Shown: piece after piece, positions 10,401-54,755 of the stretch
Layout: each line of letters opens with the position of its first letter
Numbering within the stretch: position 1 is the stretch's first letter
Translations under genes and position numbers: made by a program
Source of the DNA: Lysobacter sp. ISL-50
GTDB taxonomy: Bacteria; Pseudomonadota; Gammaproteobacteria; Xanthomonadales; Xanthomonadaceae
Assembly: GCF_018612875.1 (NCBI RefSeq)
Contig: NZ_JAGGRI010000020.1
Location: 336,947 to 400,946, forward strand
DNA length: 64,000 nucleotides
Reading direction: 5' to 3'
The notes under the pieces: model-generated
What the model was told of the DNA's origin: nothing
The model's database searches: none
Seen by the model: the letters and a program-made list of their open reading frames with translations, nothing else

Positions 10401-10603
10401 TCCAGCGGCGCGGCCACCGTGGTCGCCATGGTCTGCGCGCTGGCTCCGGGCATCTGCGCCATCACCACCACGCCGGGAAATTCCAGCGACGGCAACGCCG
10501 CCACGCCGAGCAGCAGATAAGCCCACAGTCCCGCCAGCACCAGACCGATGCCCAGGAGCGACAAGCCGACGGGACGGCGAATCAGCGGAGCGAAAATATT
10601 CAT
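7415..10603 (-). CDS. RND (HAE1-type) efflux transporter permease, second pump
   Basis: 1062 aa from the ATG at 10603 (MNIFAPLIRRPVGLSLLGIGLVL). The typical RND features are present: a PGVVVMAQMPGASAQTMATTVAAPLER segment near the N-terminus, GFVVDDAIVVIENIVRHMELG in TM4 with the paired Asp of the proton relay, and VLLLIGIVKKNAILMVDFAL plus RFRPILMTTLAATGAAFPLA in the second half. The frame is open further upstream, but that extension is Arg/Ala-rich and non-family. This pump resembles but is clearly not a recent copy of the one at 2851-6087. Gene order pump, 138-nt gap, adaptor, pump differs from the adaptor-pump-pump order of mdtABC; the two pumps may form a heterotrimer like MdtB/MdtC or act separately. 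Confidence 0.88.
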   Translation of the reverse strand: MNIFAPLIRRPVGLSLLGIGLVLAGLWAYLLLGVAALPSLEFPGVVVMAQMPGASAQTMATTVAAPLERRLGRIAGLQSMESQIGEGAAQIQLSFNFGRSADKAARDVQAAINDAAPDLPAGMPAPPQYFKANTDAIPILMVALTSDGQPPDKLYDLADTLLKPAIAQIPGVAQVQVTGGAPHAVRVELDTVSLAAKGITANDVSNALIAANVTSPQGILSDGRTQMTVSANGALHDPKEFADLLIAVRNGAAVRLGDVATVASGQQDRYQAAWFGSQRAVTIQIGKRPQANAVSTVAQIRERLPALVQALPANVQVVPMFDLTGTVRSGLHEVEITLLLSIAMVAAVMLVFLRRLRPTLIAMLSIPLSLAGAFIAMWALDYSLNTLSLVALVLCIGFVVDDAIVVIENIVRHMELGQPPLRAAMTAIGEIGFTIVSITLSLLAVFLPLLLGNNELVVLLREFSMTLAAAVIISAIVSLTLTPALCARYLTAQPREPARVSKLEASVERIDRWLHGVYERSLDWALRHRRLMRWQPLLLLVATVGLALAVVETAGGAFMPEEDTGMLQATFRADTNISPTLLADRAEELIAIMQADPAILDVTTILGSDSGGGAVGSGGNMFVDLKPLGTGPGERRESLRQVIERLNLRYEKLSGISVVISPLQLLGGDEGKGSGGGLFSFQLVNGLSGDMQPWALKVERELRAMKEFRDVGSSYDAVGKQQMLKVDRDIASRLGISMADVDSALSSAFGQRTVSVIYSDINQYWVVLTSSNEGRLSVDALLNTYVRSPAGRMIPLSTMARIEPNIAAASISHYNQLESVKISYNLADGVTPDRSADLIRQAVSKAGVPAGIRLNLTGENLRMESAQSNGLILLLAAVAAMYIVLGVLYESLEHPLTILSTLPAASVGAFLAMLVTQTPVTLMTIIAVLLLIGIVKKNAILMVDFALTAERERGLSPLQAVREAALVRFRPILMTTLAATGAAFPLAIGFGVGAEMRQPLGIAIVGGLLVSQLLTLLSTPAIYLWNHDRKQRKAQRREKRAARRAFKAQGLAQAMFARFRKG

Positions 10604-10656
10604 GCAACGATCAAAACCCGGTTGGCGTCGTGGATCGCCCGGCCGCCGCGCGCGGA

Positions 10657-10678
10657 GCCGGCGCGCCGATGCGCCGGC
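10657..10678. terminator. GC-rich hairpin after the lysobactin operon
   Basis: An 8-bp perfect stem (GCCGGCGC / GCGCCGGC) with a 6-nt loop lies 75 nt past the ABC-exporter stop and before the RND pump start. There is no T-run, so intrinsic termination is only a suggestion; it is the best candidate for a boundary between the lysobactin operon and the efflux genes. Confidence 0.3.
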
Positions 10679-10752
10679 CCGCGCGATCGGCGCGGCGAAA
10701 GAAGCCAGTGAGCGCCGCACGGCGCGACGCATCACTCGCAGGGTGGGCGGCG

Positions 10753-12555
10753 CTAACCGATAGCCGTGCTCGCAGGCTCCAGCACGGCGATGTTCTCCGG
10801 CACGCGCTGGAAATAACGCGCCACCAACCGGGCGTAGTACGGATGGGTGCGATTGAGTTCCTCGTGATTGCCCATGCCCGAGATGCGGCCGCTCTCCAGG
10901 AAGTAGATCCAGTCGGCCTGCATCACCGTGGTCAGGTTGTGGGCGACGACGATGTTGGTGCGGCCCTTCATCAACAAGGCCAGGGCCTGCTTGACCTGAT
11001 GCTCGGTCTCGCTGTCCAGGCTGGAGGTGGCTTCATCCAGGATCAGGATGTCGGGATTGCGCAGGAACATGCGCGCGATGGCGATGCGTTGCCGTTGCCC
11101 GCCCGACAGGTTGTTGCCCTGCTCGATCAGCTGCGTGTCCAGCCCTTCCGGCATGCGCGAGATGAAATCCAGGGCGCCGGCCTGCGCCGCCGCTTCCAGG
11201 ATCATTTCGTCGCTGTAGCTGCCGGTAAGGCCGTAGGTGATGTTGTCGCGTACGCTGCCGGGCATGATCGGCGCGCCCTGGGCGACGTAGCCGATGCGGC
11301 TGCGCCATGAGGCCAGGGTGAAGTCGGTGATGGGCCGGCCGTCGTACAGCACTGCGCCGTCGCTGGGTTCGTAGAAACGCTCGATCAGCGACAGGATGGT
11401 GGTCTTGCCGTTGCCGCTGGCGCCGACCAGGGCCGTGGTCGTGCCCGGGCGGAATTGCAGGGTGACGTCCTGCAATACCTTGCTGCCCTGCCCGCCCGGA
11501 TACGAGAACGACACGTCGCGGAACTCCAGCATGCCGCGCGCATGCTCCAGGATCTCGGCCTGCGTGCTCGTGTCTTCCACCGCGTCCTGCAGCAAGGATG
11601 CGATTCGGGTGGAGGCGCCCTTGGCTTTCTGGAACTCGGCGGTGAAGTGAGTCAGCTGCACCACCGGCGTGGCGACGTTGATGATGTACAGGACGAAGGC
11701 GGTCAGCGTGCCGATGGTGATGTCGCCCTTGCTGACCCGCATCGCCCCGTACACCAGGATCGCGATCACCGCGGCCATCAGCGCCAGGGTCATCAGCGGC
11801 TCGATCCAGACATTGACCTTGGCCTGGCGGATGCCGATCCGGCGGATGCCTTCTATCTCTTCGTCGCTGCGGCCGTTCTCGCGGGTTTCGGCGGTGAAGG
11901 CCTTGACCAGACGGATCTCGGAGAACACGTGGGTGAGGATCGCGCCGAGTCGGGCGGTACGGTCCTGGGTGCTGCGGGCCAGGCCTTCCAGCAGCATGCC
12001 CAGCGGAATCACCAGCAAGAACGCGCATCCCAGGCTGCCCAGCAGCATCAGCGTCAGGCGCACGTCCAGCAGGATCAGCACCGTCACCGAACCCGCCAAC
12101 AGCAGCACGCTGGTGAGCAGATTGATGGCCTCGCGCGTCACCAGTTCGGAGATCGACTGGCAATCGTTCAACACCCGGCTGACCCAATCGCCGGTGCTGT
12201 TGCGGTCGAACGCCGCCACCGGCAGGGCCACGACCTTGCGCACCAGCAGGCCGCGCAAGGTCGCGACCACGCCGTAACCGACCCGCGACAGCAGGTAGGC
12301 GGTCAGGGCCGTGGCCAGCGCCGAGCCGGTCAGCGCCGCGGCCAGCAGCGCGATGCTGACCGGCTGCACGCCGCCGGCCGGGATCTGATCGACCACCTGC
12401 TTGGTCAGCATCGGAAACGCCAGGGTGCTGGCCACGGCGACGAAGGAACTGGCCGCCGCCGCGGCCAGCAGCGCCCGCGACGGCTGCGCCGCCCGGATCA
12501 GCTGCGCGAGCGGACCGCGGAAAAGGCCGGAGCGATTTGCCGCCGCGCGATTCAC
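10753..12555 (-). CDS. ABC exporter half-transporter (TMD-NBD), lysobactin operon
   Basis: 600 aa with a GTG start at 12555 that overlaps the TGA of the hydroxylase gene (GTGA), so it is translationally coupled. The N-terminal half is a six-helix exporter domain (segments near residues 30-50, 66-90, 145-190, 255-295); the C-terminal half is the ATPase with Walker A GASGNGKTT (378-386), Q-loop in YVAQGAP (423-429), signature LSGGQRQR (483-490), Walker B ILILDEATSSLD (503-514) and H-loop His539. This MsbA/LmrA-type architecture works as a homodimer in the inner membrane. As the last gene of the NRPS operon it most likely exports lysobactin or its precursor to the periplasm; substrate is inferred from position only. 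The frame remains open far upstream, but that part is antisense-like noise over the hydroxylase gene. Confidence 0.88.
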   Translation of the reverse strand: MNRAAANRSGLFRGPLAQLIRAAQPSRALLAAAAASSFVAVASTLAFPMLTKQVVDQIPAGGVQPVSIALLAAALTGSALATALTAYLLSRVGYGVVATLRGLLVRKVVALPVAAFDRNSTGDWVSRVLNDCQSISELVTREAINLLTSVLLLAGSVTVLILLDVRLTLMLLGSLGCAFLLVIPLGMLLEGLARSTQDRTARLGAILTHVFSEIRLVKAFTAETRENGRSDEEIEGIRRIGIRQAKVNVWIEPLMTLALMAAVIAILVYGAMRVSKGDITIGTLTAFVLYIINVATPVVQLTHFTAEFQKAKGASTRIASLLQDAVEDTSTQAEILEHARGMLEFRDVSFSYPGGQGSKVLQDVTLQFRPGTTTALVGASGNGKTTILSLIERFYEPSDGAVLYDGRPITDFTLASWRSRIGYVAQGAPIMPGSVRDNITYGLTGSYSDEMILEAAAQAGALDFISRMPEGLDTQLIEQGNNLSGGQRQRIAIARMFLRNPDILILDEATSSLDSETEHQVKQALALLMKGRTNIVVAHNLTTVMQADWIYFLESGRISGMGNHEELNRTHPYYARLVARYFQRVPENIAVLEPASTAIG

Positions 12556-14140
12556 AACAGCAACTCCATCTTGCCGAACAGCAACTCGGCTTCGCGGCCC
12601 TGCGCGCGCAGCGTCGATTCGACCAGGCGCGCTTCCTTGAACTGGGTCGTCTCTTCCGAATACAGGATGCTGGTGATGTGGGTCAGCCACGGCTCGGCGC
12701 CCATCGCGTAGATGAAAAGGCGCTCGGGGTTGAAGTACTCGTGCATGCTCAGGGCCTTGGCCGAGTCGCAGCCGTCCAGGCGCCGCGACTGGTCTTCGCC
12801 GCGGGTGAGCATCTTCTGCAGCAACGGCCCGTACAGCCAGGTCGCCGGCGCGCCCACGCATTCCATGCCCAGGAACAGGCAGTCCACGCGCGGGAACATC
12901 GCCTTCAGCGGTTCGTAGAATTCCGGCGACGGCGGATTGGAGTCGGCGAAGAACAGGCAGGCGCGCTGATTCATCTCGATGCCGAACACCAGCTTGGCGC
13001 GGATGTCCAGATCGGCGTGCTCGCCGTAGAACGGCGCGCCGAGGATGCGTCCGCCCTTGAAGGTCACGCTCTCGTATTCGCTCAGCTCGGTGACGTTCTC
13101 GAAGCCGCAGCTTTCCAGCATCAGCTTGAGCGACACGTCGGCCAGGCCGCCGCCGCCGGCGCGGCCCACCACCACGTGATCGACGCGATGGCGCAGACGC
13201 AGCAGGGTCTCGAACACCACGTGGTCCTGATGCGGATGGGTGATCAGGACGTAGTCGATGCGTGCGGGCAGATCGTCGAAGGTGAAGTGCGGAATCTCCG
13301 CCTCGCCGGGATAGCTGATCAGCGGATCGATCAGGATGCTGACGCCGGCGCACTGGATCATCACGCAGGCATGGCCGAAGTAGCGGATGCGCGGGGTTTC
13401 CTGCGTCCACTCCGCGTCCTGCGCGGCCGGCTGGGGAACGTCCAGCATGCCCTTGAGCAGCGGCACCTCGCGCTCGGGTTCCCGCATGTACGGACGCAGG
13501 CGCTCGGCCAGGCCGTCGGCGTCGGCGGTGCCGCCGTACAGTTCGTTCCACAGCGGATCGCCGAACGGCAGGCTCAAGGTCACCGAGGTCTTGTCGGTCT
13601 TGATCTGCGGCGTGCTCAGCACGAAGGTGCGCGGCTCGTAGCTGGCTTTTTCCAGCACGCAGGTCTGCAGCTGCGGCGCGTTGAGCGGGCTGTTGTAGAA
13701 AATCGATTCGATGAAGCGCGCGCCGGGCTGCTTGCTGACGTCGTAGGAGATGTCCACGCCGTAGCGGATCAACTCATCGACCTGTGCGTACAGCGCCGGC
13801 ACGCCGCTGCCCTTGGCCTGGCTGAACAGCATCTGGTACAGGTTGTTGATCGCATCGGCGCAGCGCAGGTGCAGCGAGCACTTGTCGATGGTTTCGTCGC
13901 GAAAGCGCGTCATGTCGGCCGGATCGCCAGTGTAGTTGATGAACGGTCCGCCGAGCAGCTCCGGGGTGTTGGACGAGACCAGGTGCTGCTCGGGATCGTC
14001 GATGAATGAATCCAGCATCGCCAGGTGCGCGTGCTTGGTGTAGAGACCCAGGGTCAGCGGCGACATCAGGTAGATGTGCGCGAACCACTGGTTGACGAGC
14101 GGAACGCTGCGCACATCGGCGGACAAGGACTGAAGTGTGT

Positions 14141-14144
<4 letters not shown>
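12552..14144 (-). CDS. CmlA-type diiron beta-hydroxylase with metallo-beta-lactamase fold, acting on PCP-bound amino acids
   Basis: 530 aa, close to the roughly 530 aa of CmlA, the chloramphenicol-pathway enzyme that beta-hydroxylates an NRPS-tethered amino acid. The first 240 residues form the unique N-terminal domain; the rest is a metallo-beta-lactamase fold with THPHQDH (His303, His305, Asp307, His308), then FYGEHAD (Glu375) and FFADSN (Asp401). These spacings match, shifted by two, the diiron ligands I recall for CmlA (His305, His307, Glu377, Asp403). The ATG at 14144 overlaps the lybB stop (ATGA). Lysobactin has three beta-hydroxy residues (Phe3, Leu4, Asn10) and no other hydroxylase is visible in the window, so this one enzyme may serve all three; that is inference. 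Without it the Phe3 hydroxyl needed for lactone closure would be missing. Confidence 0.85.
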
Positions 14145-51198
<37,054 letters not shown>

Positions 51199-51433
51199 CG
51201 ATTTTCCATTTAGTGGCTCCGCACCTCCGCCGTACGGCCATCGCCGTGGCGATGAGGCATGGATTGCAAGTTTCGAGTCGTTTCGCGTGCGAAAGCCCAT
51301 GAAAACCCGGCTTTTCGCAAATCCGGACAACACTCCTCCGACAGGCGCGCGCGCTCGATGTGCAGGCGCGAACCCGGGAAGGATTTATCGATTAGTTAGT
51401 GATTGTGGCGACCAGCGCCCGGCACTAATGGTG

Positions 51434-51447
51434 CATGTCGTTACATG
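51434..51447. promoter_or_regulatory. Palindrome CATGT-N4-ACATG upstream of lybA, candidate operator
   Basis: A perfect 5+5 inverted repeat with a 4-nt spacer, about 235 nt before the lybA start, inside the AT-richer leader. Regulator unknown; short palindromes arise by chance. Confidence 0.25.
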
Positions 51448-51702
51448 ACATTGTCTTGTACATAAATCATGAGAGTTCGAAATTTGATCATGCCGAAAGA
51501 AACCGCGCGAATGCGCGGCGCGCATAGAACCATCCGGAGGCCTGTAAAAGCCCCGGAAATCGGGATGAATATCTGATGCACGGAATGGGGATTGAAATCG
51601 AATTGCCGGCTGCGCGAGAGGCCGACGACCGCCGCGACGGTCTCCCCTTCCACTGGGTATTTTCCTATGCAGTGCAACGCGCTCTACGGAATTAAATATA
51701 AA

Positions 51703-51715
51703 GTGATGGAATCAC
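51703..51715. promoter_or_regulatory. Palindrome GTGAT-GGA-ATCAC, CRP/Clp-like half-sites
   Basis: A perfect inverted repeat next to AATTAAATATAAA and followed by a further TGTGTGATG. The half-sites resemble those of CRP/Clp (TGTGA-N6-TCACA), but the central spacing is one base shorter than consensus (GTGA-N5-TCAC), so a different or weak regulator is possible. Clp is a global regulator of secondary metabolism in Lysobacter. Confidence 0.3.
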
Positions 51716-52746
51716 ATGTTGTGTGATGCCTTTCTGGTTTGGCCTTTCCGCTGCTTTTTTTGCTGTGATAGCTGTCAAAGTAGTGATTGAACATGACACC
51801 GCGTTAGATGCATCGCCGCGCGATAGGTTGATGAAAGCATCACGCGATGTTCGCTTCGCGAATACGATGAGTCGCAACAATCGCGTTGTGAGAGGCCTCA
51901 AGAATCGACAGCGACATGACACATCCGTTCCTCGAGCCGTGATCGCACGCACACGCATTAAGCAAGACGACTTGAACCAGGCCACGCGCGAGCTTGCATG
52001 TCTTCACCGCACCGTCCGCGCAGCGATGTGCGCGCATCACGATTTATCTATGCGCACATGTTCGCAATGACAATGATCACCTCATCGCGCGAAACGACAT
52101 CTGATCGACTTCCGCAAGCGAACGGCAATGGCATGGCTTGGCGACAAATAGAAGAAATCCGCGGGGAAACACCGATTTCTGCCGCAGCGATGCCTGTCGC
52201 GAAGCAACAGGAACTCGGCCCGACGATCGCCAGACCAGTACGCATCGGCGTTGCGCCTGACGAAGCATACGCTTCGTTGGATATGTGTCTGGTCGTGGCC
52301 GCGCCACGCAACGGCAGCGATGTCGTTGTGCAGCGCAGCGGCGACCGTGAATTACATTTGTACGACAAGAACCGACACAATCTGCAAACCTATCGCTGCA
52401 TCGACACCGGCGCAGATGATGGCGCCGCGACCAGCAGATGGCGTGCTTGCTTTCTGCGACCGGATACCCGGCGCCGACTTCAGGCAGCCTGATTGCTTCA
52501 TCGGCACAGCGGGAACTGACAGACGCGATCGACGATCTTCTGCGTCGCCGCCTCATCCGGCGATGCATACATGCGATCGCCGCGAACCAAGCGCCGGCTC
52601 GCGCAGCTTCTCGACGAAAGAACGAGCCGGGCCTTAACGAAAGTGAGTCGTCGGCGTGCGAGCCGGCCCTTGCGCCTGTCCTCGTAGCGGCCATCGGCAA
52701 CGGTTATCCTGCTGCGCTCGCCAACGCCCGCATGCAGGACAGATCG

Positions 52747-53709
52747 ATGACGGCCAAGACGGTATTCATGTTTTCCGGGCAGGGGTCGCAGTATTTCCAG
52801 ATGGGCAGACAGTTGTTCGAAACCAGTGAAGTGTTTCGCCACTGGATGATTCGCCTGGACAAGCTGGCGCAGGAAATGGCCGGCGTGCCGGTCATCGACG
52901 CCGTGTACGCATCGCCCCTTACCGACAGCTTCGATCGCACGCTCAGGACGCATCCGGCGATCTTCATCATCGAGTACTCGCTCGCGCAGTGCCTGATCGG
53001 CGACGGCATCGAGCCCGACCTGGTGCTGGGTACCAGCCTGGGTTCGTTCACCGCCGCCGCGCTGGCCGGTCATCTCGATGTCGAACACGCCCTGGCCGCG
53101 GTCGTGCAGCAGGCGATCGCCCTGGAAGACACCTGCCCGCGCGGCGGCATCATCGCGGTACTGGCCGGACGCGAACTGTTCGAGCAGGACTGGCTGCGCG
53201 GCCATGCCGAACTGGCGGCGGACAACTTCGCCACCCACTTCGCCCTCGCCGCGCCGCAGGAGCGGCTGGACGGGATCGAGGAACAACTGCGTGCGCGCGG
53301 CATCGCTCATCAGCGTCTGGCGGTGTCGTTCGCTTTCCATTCGCGCTGGATCGATCCGGCGCAGGCGCCGTTCCAGGCGTTCATGCATTCGGTTCCGCGC
53401 GGCCGCGGGCACCTGCCGCTGGTGTGCTGCGAACAGGCCGCGGTGCTGGCGGACCTCCCGGACGATTTCTTCTGGCGCGTGGTGCGCCGGCCGATCCGCC
53501 TGCGCGACGCCATCGCGCAATTGGAAAGCCAGGGATCGCATCGCTATATCGATGCCGGCCCGTCCGGCACCATGGCGACCTTCGCCAAGTACGCCCTGCC
53601 CGCCGGCAGCGCATCGACGGTGCATCCGGCGCTGACGCCGTATGGGCAGGACTCGAAAACCATGGCGGCGTTGCGGGCGGCGTTCGCGGGGCCGGCCGCC
53701 TCGACTTGA
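52747..53709 (+). CDS. Stand-alone acyltransferase-fold protein (FabD-like), possibly an acyl hydrolase
   Basis: 320 aa, FabD length. FSGQGSQYFQMG (residues 9-20) is the family opening; the nucleophile elbow is GTSLGS (Ser97) instead of the usual GHSxGE, and the catalytic His is in VSFAFHS (His198). The position that in malonyl transferases is Arg (the residue binding the malonyl carboxylate, RGxxMQ) appears to be Gln here (QQAIALE, about residue 121). That argues against malonyl transfer and fits an enzyme for uncharged acyl groups, or a trans-acting acyl hydrolase. The ATG at 52747 has AGGA 8 nt upstream. No polyketide synthase is in the window. It diverges from lybA; whether it takes part in lysobactin assembly, for example by clearing misloaded carriers, is open. 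Confidence 0.75.
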   Translation: MTAKTVFMFSGQGSQYFQMGRQLFETSEVFRHWMIRLDKLAQEMAGVPVIDAVYASPLTDSFDRTLRTHPAIFIIEYSLAQCLIGDGIEPDLVLGTSLGSFTAAALAGHLDVEHALAAVVQQAIALEDTCPRGGIIAVLAGRELFEQDWLRGHAELAADNFATHFALAAPQERLDGIEEQLRARGIAHQRLAVSFAFHSRWIDPAQAPFQAFMHSVPRGRGHLPLVCCEQAAVLADLPDDFFWRVVRRPIRLRDAIAQLESQGSHRYIDAGPSGTMATFAKYALPAGSASTVHPALTPYGQDSKTMAALRAAFAGPAAST

Positions 53710-53722
53710 CGCGAAGCGCGTC
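53708..53722. terminator. Small hairpin at the end of the acyltransferase-like gene
   Basis: GACGCG-AAG-CGCGTC, 6-bp perfect stem overlapping the stop codon, in the short gap between two convergent genes. No T-run follows; weak evidence. Confidence 0.25.
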
Positions 53723-53772
53723 GCAGGCCGGATCGTTGCAACGCCGCGTCGCTCGCGGGCCCGCCCGCGATG

Positions 53773-54534
53773 TCACAGCGTTCCGATGCAGACCAGTCGC
53801 TTGGCGGTGATCATATCTTCGTGCGGATAGCCGAAGGCGTTGTTGAAGTATTCCACGCCATCGATGCGGACGTTGCGATTGATATGGCTGTGGCCGTAGA
53901 CATGCGCGACCGAACCGAGCCGGCGCAACTGCGCGTCGAGCCGCGTGCTGCCCAGCACTGGATCGAGGATGCGATGCCGGGCCGGCACGAAGGACGGCAC
54001 CAGATCGAGCCTGGGCAGGAAGTGCGAGAACGTCATCACCCGATCGACGCCGTCCGGCACCCGGCTCAGATTCATCGCGGCGAAATGCGCGGCGACGTTC
54101 GCCGGATCGAATCCGGGCGGCCAGCGGCAGGCGTAGAAGTCGCTCCAGCGCTGCAGCAGGTCTTCGCCGGGTTCGCCGAAGGAATAGTCGTACCACCCCA
54201 GCAGCGGCGCGATCAGCGTTGCGTTAGCCACGTAGGGGCGCATCGACACGCCGCAATCGGCGGCGGTGGCGGCCACGTCGTCGAACTTCTGCAACGAAGT
54301 CTTGCCCGGCGCCTCGCCCACGACCCATAGATCGTGATTGCCCGGGACGAACAAGACCTGGGCGAAGCGTCGCGCGAATTCGTTCAGGCACCACGCCAGC
54401 AGCGGCCGGCGATGGGTAATGTCGCCGGCCAGGATCAGCAGATCGCGCCGATAGTCCGCGGCGGACAGGCTGCGCAGCCAGTTGGCGTTGTCGTCGTGAT
54501 CGACATGGATATCGGACAGGGCAAATATGCGCAT
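53773..54534 (-). CDS. Calcineurin-like metallophosphoesterase
   Basis: 253 aa cytoplasmic protein with all metal-binding blocks of the family: SDIHVD (Asp8, His10), AGDIT (Asp38), VPGNHDLW (Asn66, His67), FSHFLP and YGHSHIN near the C-terminus. These residues bind two metal ions and hydrolyse phosphoester bonds; the substrate cannot be read from the sequence. The protein starts directly at the motif-bearing strand MRIFALSD, so the start is secure. It is transcribed towards the acyltransferase-like gene and follows the large gene at 54756 by 221 nt, so it might share that transcript. No link to lysobactin is evident. Confidence 0.87.
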   Translation of the reverse strand: MRIFALSDIHVDHDDNANWLRSLSAADYRRDLLILAGDITHRRPLLAWCLNEFARRFAQVLFVPGNHDLWVVGEAPGKTSLQKFDDVAATAADCGVSMRPYVANATLIAPLLGWYDYSFGEPGEDLLQRWSDFYACRWPPGFDPANVAAHFAAMNLSRVPDGVDRVMTFSHFLPRLDLVPSFVPARHRILDPVLGSTRLDAQLRRLGSVAHVYGHSHINRNVRIDGVEYFNNAFGYPHEDMITAKRLVCIGTL

Positions 54535-54755
54535 CGCGTCGCTGGATCGCCGACCGGCGGTCGGGTCGCCGCCGGCTCATCGGGATAGAAGCCGTCTTTA
54601 TAGCCCGTCTATGCACCGTGGCGCGATGGCCGGACAACACCGCGGTCCCGATGCGCCGCTCCATATCCGGATAATCCATTTGCGTGGACTTAGCCTGGGC
54701 GCCGACGCCGTGACGATGGTCCCATGCCGCGGCATGGGGCGCACGCGCGCTCGGC

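Larger units (their letters stand above)
51199..52746. promoter_or_regulatory. 1.5-kb AT-richer region upstream of lybA, probable promoter/control region
   Basis: I see no convincing gene here: the open frames of 78-164 codons have atypical codon use, no ribosome-binding site and no recognisable family. The stretch from about 51370 to 52420 is clearly richer in A/T than its surroundings (for example AATTAAATATAAAG at 51690-51703) and holds several small palindromes. It separates lybA (leftward) from the acyltransferase-like gene (rightward), so the promoters of both divergent units should lie in it. I could not place -35/-10 boxes with confidence, and no regulator gene lies next to it. Confidence 0.5.

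Noticed and set aside
12556..13551. N-terminal extension of the ABC exporter frame (total 932 codons)
   Set aside because: The extension overlaps the CmlA-type hydroxylase in another frame and has no transporter features; the GTG at 12555 gives a normal 600-aa half-transporter.
51441..51677. 78-codon minus-strand frame upstream of lybA considered as an MbtH-like gene
   Set aside because: Right size and place, but it lacks the conserved Trp and Pro pattern of MbtH proteins (for example the SLWP block).
51723..52492. Small plus-strand frames (115 and 164 codons) in the lybA leader
   Set aside because: No ribosome-binding site, atypical codon use, no recognised family, and overlapping each other; treated as non-coding.
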